Shown here: piece after piece, positions 42,280-48,945 of the stretch
How the letters are laid out: each line of letters starts with the position of its first letter
How positions within the stretch are numbered: position 1 is the first letter of the stretch
Assembly: GCF_946408925.1 (NCBI RefSeq)
Contig: NZ_CAMJUE010000009.1
Span: 1-48,945 of the forward strand
DNA length: 48,945 bases
Direction: 5' to 3'
Origin: an uncultured Methanobrevibacter sp.
GTDB lineage: Archaea; Methanobacteriota; Methanobacteria; Methanobacteriales; Methanobacteriaceae
Notes under the pieces: generated by a model
Told to the model about the DNA's origin: nothing
The model's database searches: none
Seen by the model: the letters and a program-made list of their open reading frames with translations, nothing else
Program-made: the position numbers and the translations under genes

Positions 42280-43764
42280 ATGAATGAATTATTTTTAACA
42301 AAATCCGGCTATTGCCACTGTGTTCAATGCAAAAAGATTTTCTGGCTGGATAAATACAAAAAAGATGCGGCAGTGGAAGAGGACAGTGATTCCATTTTAA
42401 AAACAGGTATGGAAGTTGGTGAGCTTGCAAAAGGACTGTTTGGAGACTATCATGACATTCCCTTTAACGAGGATATTAGTGTCCGGATAGAACAAACAAG
42501 AAAGTTAGCTAAAAAAGGCAATGTCATTGCAGAAGCATCGTTCAGTTATAACAACAACTTCTGCAGTGTGGATATCCTTAAAAATGATGATGACGGCGTT
42601 GAAATATACGAGGTCAAAAGTTCCACCAAAATCAAGGACATATACCTGGACGATATTTCATACCAGTACTTTGTCGTGTCCAATCTTGGATATAATGTTA
42701 AAAAAGCTTGCATTGTATATATAAACAATGAATATGTAAGGGGAGATGATTTGGACTTGACCTGGCTGTTCAGGATTGAAGATGTAACCGGCACTGTTCT
42801 TGAAAAGCAGGATGAGATAAAAAACAATATCGATGCAATCAATGGGTTCATGGAAAAACACGGCATCGACAGTGAACCTGAAACGGATTTGGGAATGCAC
42901 TGCTTTAATCCATACCACTGCAGGTTCTGGGATTACTGCACCCGTGATCTTCCAAAGCCAAATGTATTTGACATCTCAGGAATGTTCAAGTCAAAGAAAA
43001 TCGAAAAGTACCATGAAGGCAAAGTTTCCTTTGAGGATCTGGCCGGTGAAAAACTGAATGCGAAATACCTTGAACAGATCGATTTTGAGCTCAACAACAG
43101 GCCTCCAAAAATCATCAAAGGAGCAATCAGTGCCATTTTGGACTCTCTTGAATATCCGTTATACTTTATCGATTATGAAAGCTGCCAATATGCAGTTCCT
43201 GAAATCATTGGCACAAAGCCATACCAGCAGATACCGTTCCAGTACTCTCTCCATATAATCCGTGAGGAGGGCGCTCCGGTGGAACATAAGGAGTTTCTCG
43301 CACAGGAGGATGATGAAAATCTAATCAGACACTTTGCCGAAAGCATGATTGGAGACATGCCTGAAAACGGCAGTGTAATAGTATACAATAAGGGCTTTGA
43401 AGCAAGCAGAAACAAGGAAATAGCCAGAATGTATCCTGATTTGGCACCTGAAATGGAAAGAATCAACTCCAACATCGTTGATTTGATGGTTCCTTTCAGA
43501 GCGAGGGACTACTATACCCGTGAAATGAAGGGTTCATATTCAATCAAGTATGTGCTTCCTGCGCTGTATCCTGATGATGAGGAACTTGATTATTCCAACC
43601 TTCCTGTTGTTCATAATGGTGGTGAGGCATCCGAAGCATTTTTAAGCCTTAAAGACAAGACATCCGATGAACGGGAAAAAATCAGAGATGGGCTGCTTGA
43701 ATACTGCAGGCTGGATACCTTGGCAATGGTGAAGATTTGGGAGAAATTCCTTGAAGTTGCATGA
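42280..43764 (+). CDS. DUF2779 protein: Cas4-like Fe-S nuclease fused to a DEDD exonuclease
   Basis: The 494-residue product has two nuclease parts. The first is a PD-(D/E)xK domain with Asp98 and 'YEVKSST' (Glu111, Lys113), all present, plus an iron-sulfur Cys pattern: N-terminal 'CHCVQCKKIFWL' and 'HCFNPYHCRFWDYC' (Cys208, 214, 220), as in Cas4. The second is an RNase H-like exonuclease (DUF2779) with 'YFIDYESCQ' (Asp298, Glu300), 'NIVDLMVPF' (Asp401) and 'LEYCRLDTL' (Tyr475, Asp479), a complete DEDDy set. It is likely a cytoplasmic DNA- or RNA-trimming enzyme. No cas genes are in the window. GGAGGTGAT precedes the ATG. It is the last gene of the operon from 39797. Confidence 0.85.
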   Translation: MNELFLTKSGYCHCVQCKKIFWLDKYKKDAAVEEDSDSILKTGMEVGELAKGLFGDYHDIPFNEDISVRIEQTRKLAKKGNVIAEASFSYNNNFCSVDILKNDDDGVEIYEVKSSTKIKDIYLDDISYQYFVVSNLGYNVKKACIVYINNEYVRGDDLDLTWLFRIEDVTGTVLEKQDEIKNNIDAINGFMEKHGIDSEPETDLGMHCFNPYHCRFWDYCTRDLPKPNVFDISGMFKSKKIEKYHEGKVSFEDLAGEKLNAKYLEQIDFELNNRPPKIIKGAISAILDSLEYPLYFIDYESCQYAVPEIIGTKPYQQIPFQYSLHIIREEGAPVEHKEFLAQEDDENLIRHFAESMIGDMPENGSVIVYNKGFEASRNKEIARMYPDLAPEMERINSNIVDLMVPFRARDYYTREMKGSYSIKYVLPALYPDDEELDYSNLPVVHNGGEASEAFLSLKDKTSDEREKIRDGLLEYCRLDTLAMVKIWEKFLEVA

Positions 43765-43810
43765 TTGTGAATGTTTATAAAAAGATTACATGTTAATTCC
43801 TTTAAAATCA

Positions 43811-43823
43811 CCAATTATATATA
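43811..43823 (+). promoter_or_regulatory. TATA box of the zinc-ribbon cluster
   Basis: ccaattatatata lies about 25-35 nt before ATG 43847, which has no ribosome binding site, fitting a leaderless transcript. Confidence 0.45.
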
Positions 43824-43846
43824 TCTTCTTAACAAAAGTGTATAAT

Positions 43847-44617
43847 ATGTTTTGTGAAAAATGTGGAAAGGAAATTCCTGACGGTGTGAAATTCTGTCCC
43901 TCATGCGGACATGATAACCAAAATCACATTAATGCGGGCAAATCTCCTTCAAAAGATAAAAATCTGATTTTAGCTTTAGTCATTTCATTTCTTTTAACCG
44001 GTCTTGGAATAGTATATGCCGGCGATAAGAAAAAAGGGATAATACTGTTTATTGTGGGATTGGTATTGAATATTATTGGAAGAGCAATACCTATACTGAC
44101 AGTTGCCGGAATTATAGTCTGGGCATATGGATTGTATGAAACCTACAATCAGGCAAAAATTGCAAATGGTGTGGCAAATCCGAATCTTATTGAAGACATC
44201 AAATCTCTTCCGACACCCAAAAAAGTTGCGGCGATTGCAGTCATCGCAATAATCTTTTTACTGGTTGTTGGAGGATGTGTTGGAGCATTGATGCCAAAAA
44301 CTTACACATCAAACGATAATAATTATAATTATGATGTCGGCAGTGCGGATGATTCATCATCAAGCGGCGGTTCAGGCAGTGGATTAAGCTATTCATCTTC
44401 TGATTCCTCCAAAGGATATGATACTCATACACACTATGAGGGAGAATATGGATCCTCAGATACCTACGGAACCGTGAATGATGATGGAAGTGTTGATTCA
44501 TATCAGAAAGGGACAACCGATTATGGAGACTATGAAATAAATTCCCACATGGATAGTGACGGAAACATTCACGGCACTGTTGATGTCGGTGGAAAAACAT
44601 ACCATGTTGACACATAA
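43847..44617 (+). CDS. Zinc-ribbon membrane protein with TM2-like helices and extracellular tail
   Basis: The 256-residue product begins with a zinc ribbon ('MFCEKCGKEIPDGVKFCPSC', Cys3, 6, 17, 20). Helices resembling a TM2-like module follow ('LILALVISFLLTGLGIVYAG', 'GIILFIVGLVLNIIGRAI', 'LTVAGIIVWAYGLYETYN'), then a further helix ('VAAIAVIAIIFLLVVGG') and a Ser/Tyr/Asp-rich tail of about 95 residues likely outside the cell. ATG 43847 is preferred to an upstream in-frame start because of the TATA spacing and because the zinc ribbon starts there. Function unknown; such proteins often act in membrane stress or signalling. Confidence 0.75.
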   Translation: MFCEKCGKEIPDGVKFCPSCGHDNQNHINAGKSPSKDKNLILALVISFLLTGLGIVYAGDKKKGIILFIVGLVLNIIGRAIPILTVAGIIVWAYGLYETYNQAKIANGVANPNLIEDIKSLPTPKKVAAIAVIAIIFLLVVGGCVGALMPKTYTSNDNNYNYDVGSADDSSSSGGSGSGLSYSSSDSSKGYDTHTHYEGEYGSSDTYGTVNDDGSVDSYQKGTTDYGDYEINSHMDSDGNIHGTVDVGGKTYHVDT

Positions 44618-44630
44618 ATAAGTGATTTTT

Positions 44631-45104
44631 ATGGTAAAATGTCAGAATTGTGGAAGTGAAATGGAAGAGGGGGCAAAGTTCTGCAGGAACTGCGGAAGTG
44701 AAATTGCTGCTGAGACAGAAACAAATGTTAAGTACTGCAGAAAATGCGGTTTTGAGTTACCTGATGAAAACATTAAATTCTGCCCGTCATGCGGAGCATC
44801 AACCTCTTCTGAATTACAGGAAATTGCTGCTGATTTGGTTTTAAATGCTCATAAAAACCCTATATTGGCGGCAATATTGTCCTTTTTCATCATTGGGTTA
44901 GGTCAGATATATATTGGTTTGACAAAAAAAGGAATAATATTGTTTGTCTCAGCAATAGTCTGTGGAATTTTGGGACTTATAATTATCGGATGGATTTTAT
45001 GGATTATTGTTTGGATTTATGGTATATATGATGCATACAATTCCGCAAACAAGATGAGCATGGGAATTGGTGTAAAAGACACAATAGACTTCAACGATTT
45101 GTAG
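44631..45104 (+). CDS. Double zinc-ribbon TM2-like membrane protein
   Basis: The 157-residue product starts at ATG 44631 (GTGAT just upstream). It has two zinc ribbons ('CQNCGSEMEEGAKFCRNCG', then 'CRKCGFELPDENIKFCPSCG') and a TM2-like pair of helices ('ILAAILSFFIIGLGQIYIG', 'GIILFVSAIVCGILGLIIIG') with a third ('WILWIIVWIYGIYDAYN'). It is clearly a relative of the preceding gene, so this is a local duplication with loss of the tail. The gap to it is 13 nt and to the next gene 13 nt. Confidence 0.8.
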   Translation: MVKCQNCGSEMEEGAKFCRNCGSEIAAETETNVKYCRKCGFELPDENIKFCPSCGASTSSELQEIAADLVLNAHKNPILAAILSFFIIGLGQIYIGLTKKGIILFVSAIVCGILGLIIIGWILWIIVWIYGIYDAYNSANKMSMGIGVKDTIDFNDL

Positions 45105-45117
45105 CGGAGGAAATAAT

Positions 45118-45642
45118 ATGGTGAAATACTGCACCGAATGTGGAACTCAACTTGATGACAGTGCAATTTTCTGCACTAACTGTGGAACTAAAATCGATTT
45201 CGGGCCGGAAACCAGAAGTAATAGGTATATGAAGCATCTTGAAAAGACAGGTCGAAAAAGGGCCAATATTCCACGTCTTGGTGGCATAGATGAATTCAGA
45301 GATGATTCCATTGTCATCAAAAAGACAGGTGAAGTAATCATGATCAGGGATATTGAAAACTTCAGTCTCCACCAGAGTTCCCGCAGTCTGTGGAGTGATG
45401 TCAAGGTCGATTTTGACTATAACGGCCTTCATTACAGAACACAGCAGGCCGGGTCTGATAAAGGTAAACTGCAAACTTTGGAAAACAAAATCAAAGCAAG
45501 GGACATGCAGAAATATGCCAATGCTGAAAGCAATCCCGAAAATAAAATCGATAAGCTTAAGGAACTGAAGGAATTGCGGGATGCCGGAATTGTAAATGAT
45601 GAGGAGTTCCTTAAATTAAAAGATGAGATAATAAACGGATGA
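45118..45642 (+). CDS. Zinc-ribbon protein with PH-like middle and SHOCT C-terminus
   Basis: The 174-residue soluble product has a zinc ribbon ('YCTECGTQLDDSAIFCTNCG'). A beta-rich middle ('GEVIMIRDIENFSLHQSS', 'KVDFDYNGLHYRTQQAG') resembles small bacterial PH-like domains, and a SHOCT motif closes it ('KIDKLKELKELRDAGIVNDE' then 'EFLKLKDEII'). SHOCT segments are short helical oligomerisation elements. GGAGG lies 8 nt before the ATG. It is in one transcript with the two membrane zinc-ribbon genes upstream. Confidence 0.75.
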   Translation: MVKYCTECGTQLDDSAIFCTNCGTKIDFGPETRSNRYMKHLEKTGRKRANIPRLGGIDEFRDDSIVIKKTGEVIMIRDIENFSLHQSSRSLWSDVKVDFDYNGLHYRTQQAGSDKGKLQTLENKIKARDMQKYANAESNPENKIDKLKELKELRDAGIVNDEEFLKLKDEIING

Positions 45643-45698
45643 TTTTAGGTATTTATTTATAATCTTTTTTTTAAATTTAAAACCAATGGAGGTAAAAG

Positions 45699-46526
45699 AT
45701 GGATAATCTTGAAGAGTTGAAAAAACAGACTCAAGTTGATAATTCAAAACTTGAGGAAATGATGAAAGAGGAAATAACACCTCAAATGCAGATAAGATTC
45801 TTTAACTTGCTTAGAAAGTCACAATTGTACCTGCCGATAACTCCATCGGCAAACATGTTTGAAGGAATCGAGAATGCAAAGGAAGGGGATGTTTTTCAAA
45901 CAGACGGGCCTGCAGGATTTGACATCAACTATCTCAGTGATGAAGATGGAAACAGGGCAGTGCCATTGTTTACAAGCGAGGAAGCTATGGATAAAGCGAA
46001 TATGAGATCATCTGTAATGGTGATGTTTGCGCCGGACATTGCAGACCTGCTCAAGCAGTCAGACAGATACAGCGTAGTTGCAGTAAACCCCTTCACCGAG
46101 CATGATATCTTCATGCCGATTGAAGGTTTTCTCGGAATTTTTGATGAGGATGCTCATGAAGAGGAAGAGATGATAGAAGCAATCAATGAAATTCTTGAAG
46201 TTTTAAGGAATCATTCCTATGTTCTTGAAAATGAAATGGCATTCATGGTAAGGCTTGATGAAAACTCAATGAGGGACAATGCCGTTGACGGGGTTTTCAT
46301 ACCTGACATGCCGATGAACATGAGCACTGATAAGGATTTCCGTACAGATTTGAAATATGCCAACATCATCATTTTTGAGAAAGGCAAAAAGGTTCTGCCC
46401 CTGGGAAAAACCGAAAATGACGTATATGACACCATTGTGGCACCGGGTACAGAATTTATATTGGAAAGAGAAATTGATGAGTTCACTACACTTTGGAGAT
46501 GCGGAAATCAGCCGTTCTATGACTAA
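45699..46526 (+). CDS. SseB-family protein
   Basis: The 275-residue product carries an SseB-like N-terminal domain: 'QIRFFNLLRKSQLYLPI', then 'VPLFTSEEAMDKANM', the usual signature in which the protein 'stores' a small residue-binding fold. A second domain with a similar pattern ends 'EIDEFTTLWRCGNQPFYD'. SseB was named for enhanced serine sensitivity in E. coli, and the molecular role in archaea is not known. GGAGGT lies 7 nt before the ATG. A T-rich stretch (45663-45672) before it may end the upstream transcript. Confidence 0.7.
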   Translation: MDNLEELKKQTQVDNSKLEEMMKEEITPQMQIRFFNLLRKSQLYLPITPSANMFEGIENAKEGDVFQTDGPAGFDINYLSDEDGNRAVPLFTSEEAMDKANMRSSVMVMFAPDIADLLKQSDRYSVVAVNPFTEHDIFMPIEGFLGIFDEDAHEEEEMIEAINEILEVLRNHSYVLENEMAFMVRLDENSMRDNAVDGVFIPDMPMNMSTDKDFRTDLKYANIIIFEKGKKVLPLGKTENDVYDTIVAPGTEFILEREIDEFTTLWRCGNQPFYD

Positions 46527-46544
46527 AAATCCTGAGGGAGTATT

Positions 46545-47159
46545 ATGGATAATCAGAAAATCATTATAATCCTGTTATGTGTAATCATTGCAATCCTTGC
46601 TGTTGGAATACTGGCGTTTTCACCATTAATGGCAAAAGAGGATTCCAATATGGCTATTTCCAATAAAAATATATATGTGGGAGATTCGCTGGTGGTTAAA
46701 CTCACAGACAGCAATGGAAATCCGATTTCCAACCGAACAGTTAATGTCAAGCTGACCGATAAGGATGGAACCGTAAGGGATGAGGATGTAATTACAAACT
46801 CCAAGGGCGAAGCTAAATTCAGGATGGATGAAAAAGGAAATTATTCGGTTGAATGCAGGTTCAACGGAGACGATAAGCATTCATCAAGTGCAACTGCAGG
46901 AAACATCACTGTTAAGGATGTCAAAACAGAAGTTGTAAATAATGATAAATCTCAAAATTCCGTTTCCCAGTCACAGAATAGTGAAAAAGATGAATCTCGC
47001 CAAAGGGAGGAATACCAGATTACTCCGGATGGATGGGATCCCAAAGAACATGAGGTGTCACGTGAGCCTCTTGATAACGGACATGAAAGGGTAAGATATG
47101 ATGACGGATACATGAGGGTGGTCGATAAGGACGGAAATATTATTACTCATGGATGGTAG
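46545..47159 (+). CDS. Membrane-anchored Ig-like domain protein
   Basis: The 204-residue product has an N-terminal membrane helix ('IIIILLCVIIAILAVGILAF'). An extracellular Ig-like module follows ('NIYVGDSLVVKLTDSNGNPI' to 'GDDKHSSSATAGNITVKD'), similar to the modules of the big adhesins in this window. A Gln/Ser linker and a small C-terminal segment ('HERVRYDDGYMRVVDKDGN') complete it. GAGGGAG lies 5 nt before the ATG. It shares the transcript with the SseB-like gene (18-nt gap). Confidence 0.75.
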   Translation: MDNQKIIIILLCVIIAILAVGILAFSPLMAKEDSNMAISNKNIYVGDSLVVKLTDSNGNPISNRTVNVKLTDKDGTVRDEDVITNSKGEAKFRMDEKGNYSVECRFNGDDKHSSSATAGNITVKDVKTEVVNNDKSQNSVSQSQNSEKDESRQREEYQITPDGWDPKEHEVSREPLDNGHERVRYDDGYMRVVDKDGNIITHGW

Positions 47160-47168
47160 GCAATTAGA

Positions 47169-47190
47169 TAATCCTCAAATGAGGGATTTT
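47169..47190 (+). terminator. Weak hairpin between convergent genes
   Basis: AATCCTC 47170-47176 pairs with GAGGGATT 47181-47188 with one bulged G, followed by TTTT. Confidence 0.4.
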
Positions 47191-47210
47191 ACCTATCATT
47201 ATCCAATTTT

Positions 47211-47408
47211 TCAAATCATTCTTTTTTTATCACTGTTTTTTAAGGATTCTTCATATGATTGGCGAATTTCCTCTGCAAGTTCATCATTTCCCTCTATTAT
47301 TGGTCCAGTGTAGTCACAATCTCTGCAAATGCACTGTGACCAGTTTTGAGGGATAATCCAGTCAACATTTCTAGACCCGCATCTTGGACAAATTTTATGC
47401 ATCTTCAT
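47211..47408 (-). CDS. Small zinc-ribbon protein
   Basis: The 65-residue product from ATG 47408 (minus strand; GGTG with a good spacer) starts 'MKMHKICPRCGSRNVDWI' and has a second pair 'SQCICRDCDYTG', giving a complete four-Cys zinc ribbon. An acidic tail follows. Such small proteins are common in methanogens and may bind nucleic acid. Upstream in-frame ATG codons exist but lie before the ribosome binding site. Confidence 0.75.
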   Translation of the reverse strand: MKMHKICPRCGSRNVDWIIPQNWSQCICRDCDYTGPIIEGNDELAEEIRQSYEESLKNSDKKRMI

Positions 47409-47452
47409 TTTAATCACCTTAATTTTAATATTCATATTATATCATAAGGAAA

Positions 47453-47471
47453 TGTAGAACTCTGTTCTACA
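47453..47471. promoter_or_regulatory. Operator-like palindrome TGTAGAAC-TCT-GTTCTACA
   Basis: A perfect 8-bp inverted repeat with a 3-bp centre lies about 45 bp before the minus-strand zinc-ribbon start. A TATA-like ATATAATAT (complement of about 47434-47443) lies between them. The position just upstream of the TATA box fits a regulator-binding site. Confidence 0.5.
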
Positions 47472-47745
47472 ATTGATATTGATTGAAAATTGATTCTATT
47501 TTTTTTTTAAAACTATTGATGTTTATCTCTCTAATTTTGATAATTGATATATGTAACTGATTTTTAAATTTTTTGCAGTTTTTTCCATATGTTTAAAGAA
47601 TTTGATTTGAATTATATTATTTTTAAATTTTACCAAAAAGTTTAAATATTCATAACATTAAATATATTACTGTAAAAACAATTCACCAAAGTTTTTACAA
47701 TTAATTAAATTTTTTTTAAAATAAACTAAAAAGGAGACCGTTACC
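47472..47745 (+). other. AT-rich leader of the last gene
   Basis: No gene is visible. TATA-like stretches lie near 47635-47665 (aaaagtttaaatattc, aaatatatta). AAAAGGAG at about 47729-47736 serves the ATG at 47746. Confidence 0.4.
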
Positions 47746-48945
47746 ATGTTGGAATTGGAAAAACAAAAACATAATGAACCCAGATTTGACGAACTTGGAA
47801 GAATGATTTCTGATTTAAAAGATTTTCTAGATGAGGATGCAACTCCAAAGGATAATCTATGGAAGGAAAACCTTGAAATCATCCTGGACTTTCAGGATCC
47901 AGACGGAAGCTTCAAGCTTTTCGATTCATATGACATTCCCTCAGATGCAAGAGCTGACTTCTGTTATCTTCCCACATACGTCTGCACAGCAATACTTATG
48001 AAGGCATTCCTTACAGACTCATCATTCAGTGCAAAAACAGCCCTGTTGGAGGGCCTTGAAAGTTCATGTGCAAGAAACCTCAGGGGACACGGATACGAAG
48101 CCCTTAAAGGACAAATCACAGCACTGAACATATTCATGAAAGCGGGCCTCAGGGAATTCATGGACATTCACAATGATTTCTGCCCGCAATTCTCTGAGAT
48201 GATTGAAAAGACAATCGGCCAGTACGCCGAAATGGAATCTCAAGGCAAGTTCCTGGGACCTTGGGGCGAAAGCTATGAGGATGAAATAAGGGCCGTCAAC
48301 GAATACTTCCGCAAAAGGAACGTCTTTGTCTACGGAACGCTGATGAAGGGTGAGACCAATCACAGCTATCTTAAAAACAGCAAATGCTGTGGCAGTGCAA
48401 CTGTCGAAGGCTATGACATGTATGACTGCGGATGGTATCCGGCAATAGTTGACGGAGACGGCCTGATTGTCGGCGAGCTCTATGAGGTTTCAGCTGATGA
48501 CATGCCGTCAATCGACATGCTTGAATGTGAAGGAAGCCTCTATGCCAAAAGATGCGAAATGGTAAATATTGAAGGAAGGACAGTTCAGGCATTCATATAC
48601 GTTTACCTTGATGACTTGACAGGTCTTGAAAGGATACCTGCATGGAAAAGGGAGTACGTATGGTATGTATCCTACGGAAGCAACATGCTCAGGGAAAGAT
48701 TCATGTGCTATCTCAAGGGAGGATCATTTGAAAAAAGCAGACACCATCCTCCATGTAGGGACATGACACCTCCGGTTGCAGTCAGGGCCATTGAACTTCC
48801 ATACGGAATGTATTTTGCAAACACTTCCGCTTCATGGCAGAATGGTGGAGTGTCATTTCTTGACGTTTCAAAAAGGGGAAAATCACTTGCAGTGGCATAT
48901 CTCATCACCAAGGAGCAGTTCGAGCATGTGGTGCTTTGTGAAAAC
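47746..48945 (+). CDS. Protein with two gamma-glutamylcyclotransferase-like domains (3' truncated)
   Basis: The frame is open from ATG 47746 to the window edge, giving 400 residues. The N-terminal third (about 1-185) is helical with 'LEIILDFQDPDGSFKLFDSY', reminiscent of terpenoid-cyclase-like or prenyltransferase helices. The first GGCT/AIG2 domain starts near 187 ('NVFVYGTLMKGETNHSYL', with 'GELYEVSADDMPSIDMLE' carrying the acidic residues). A second starts near 304 ('VWYVSYGSNMLRERFMCYL', 'YGSNM' type). These folds release 5-oxoproline from gamma-glutamyl compounds or resolve gamma-glutamyl amides. Pseudomurein peptides contain glutamate links, so a wall role is possible but is only inference. 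The C-terminus is outside the window. Confidence 0.7.
   Translation, partial: MLELEKQKHNEPRFDELGRMISDLKDFLDEDATPKDNLWKENLEIILDFQDPDGSFKLFDSYDIPSDARADFCYLPTYVCTAILMKAFLTDSSFSAKTALLEGLESSCARNLRGHGYEALKGQITALNIFMKAGLREFMDIHNDFCPQFSEMIEKTIGQYAEMESQGKFLGPWGESYEDEIRAVNEYFRKRNVFVYGTLMKGETNHSYLKNSKCCGSATVEGYDMYDCGWYPAIVDGDGLIVGELYEVSADDMPSIDMLECEGSLYAKRCEMVNIEGRTVQAFIYVYLDDLTGLERIPAWKREYVWYVSYGSNMLRERFMCYLKGGSFEKSRHHPPCRDMTPPVAVRAIELPYGMYFANTSASWQNGGVSFLDVSKRGKSLAVAYLITKEQFEHVVLCEN

Noticed and set aside
42280-43764. A CRISPR Cas4 gene
   Set aside because: There is a Cas4-like N-terminus, but it is fused to a DUF2779 exonuclease, and no cas1, cas2 or repeat array lies in the window.
44241-44615. Minus-strand His-rich frame opposite the zinc-ribbon protein tail
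   Set aside because: It is the shadow of Asp/Ser-rich codons on the plus strand; no start signals and no family resemblance.

Overview
The window looks like chromosomal DNA of a methanogenic archaeon of the Methanobacteriales, most likely Methanobrevibacter or a close relative. The reasons are: low-GC DNA with very AT-rich intergenic regions; archaeal TATA boxes 25-30 bp before starts; ribosome binding sites of the GGTG/GGAGGTG type, often before TTG starts; four very large secreted 'adhesin-like' proteins with beta-helix repeats, Ig-like modules and a lysine-rich C-terminal domain; and a short archaeal-type thymidylate synthase. Species cannot be named from the sequence alone.

Layout. 1-1084: the end of a winged-helix protein, four copies of an 11-bp motif, a decayed DUF3800 gene tail and a foldable RNA-like element over its stop codon. 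1085-6547: a 1820-residue beta-helix adhesin. 6874-9291: an MFS exporter facing an HxlR-type regulator and a secreted cyclophilin-like protein. 9349-9500: a possible promoter-hairpin-hairpin-T-run small RNA. 9936-23828: three tandem paralogous adhesins, each carrying a papain-like (C1A) cysteine peptidase domain with Gln/Cys/His/Asn visible. 23832-26052 (minus strand): thymidylate synthase, hexapeptide acetyltransferase, and a membrane-anchored protein with M14-like zinc residues. 26417-29392: a small hypothetical protein, an XRE-cupin regulator, a frameshifted small membrane protein and an AMP-forming acyl-CoA ligase.

29393-31145 is a patchwork of short and broken genes. 31316-36743 is a probable operon: a protein of four degenerate repeats, a 1227-residue UvrD-type helicase with a Cas4/AddB-like C-terminus (Fe-S cysteines kept, nuclease residues apparently lost), and a TPR protein. 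36835-39646 holds two winged-helix proteins, a MazG-like pyrophosphohydrolase and a TrkH-type potassium transporter. 39797-43764 is a second probable operon: TPR protein, zinc-ribbon protein, internally duplicated protein with a broken extension, and a protein joining a Cas4-like nuclease to a DEDD exonuclease (DUF2779 type). 43847-47159 is a run of zinc-ribbon, TM2-like, SHOCT, SseB-like and Ig-like small proteins. The window ends in a minus-strand zinc-ribbon gene with a near-perfect operator-like palindrome and a truncated gene carrying two gamma-glutamylcyclotransferase-like domains.

How the parts may fit together: the adhesin block is cell-surface equipment, with peptidase domains that could act on surface proteins or on the adhesins themselves. 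The two nuclease/helicase operons with TPR and zinc-ribbon partners are the best candidates for an undescribed DNA-processing or defence system. Several small genes show single-base frameshifts near homopolymers, so true decay and sequencing error must be separated before these are interpreted.
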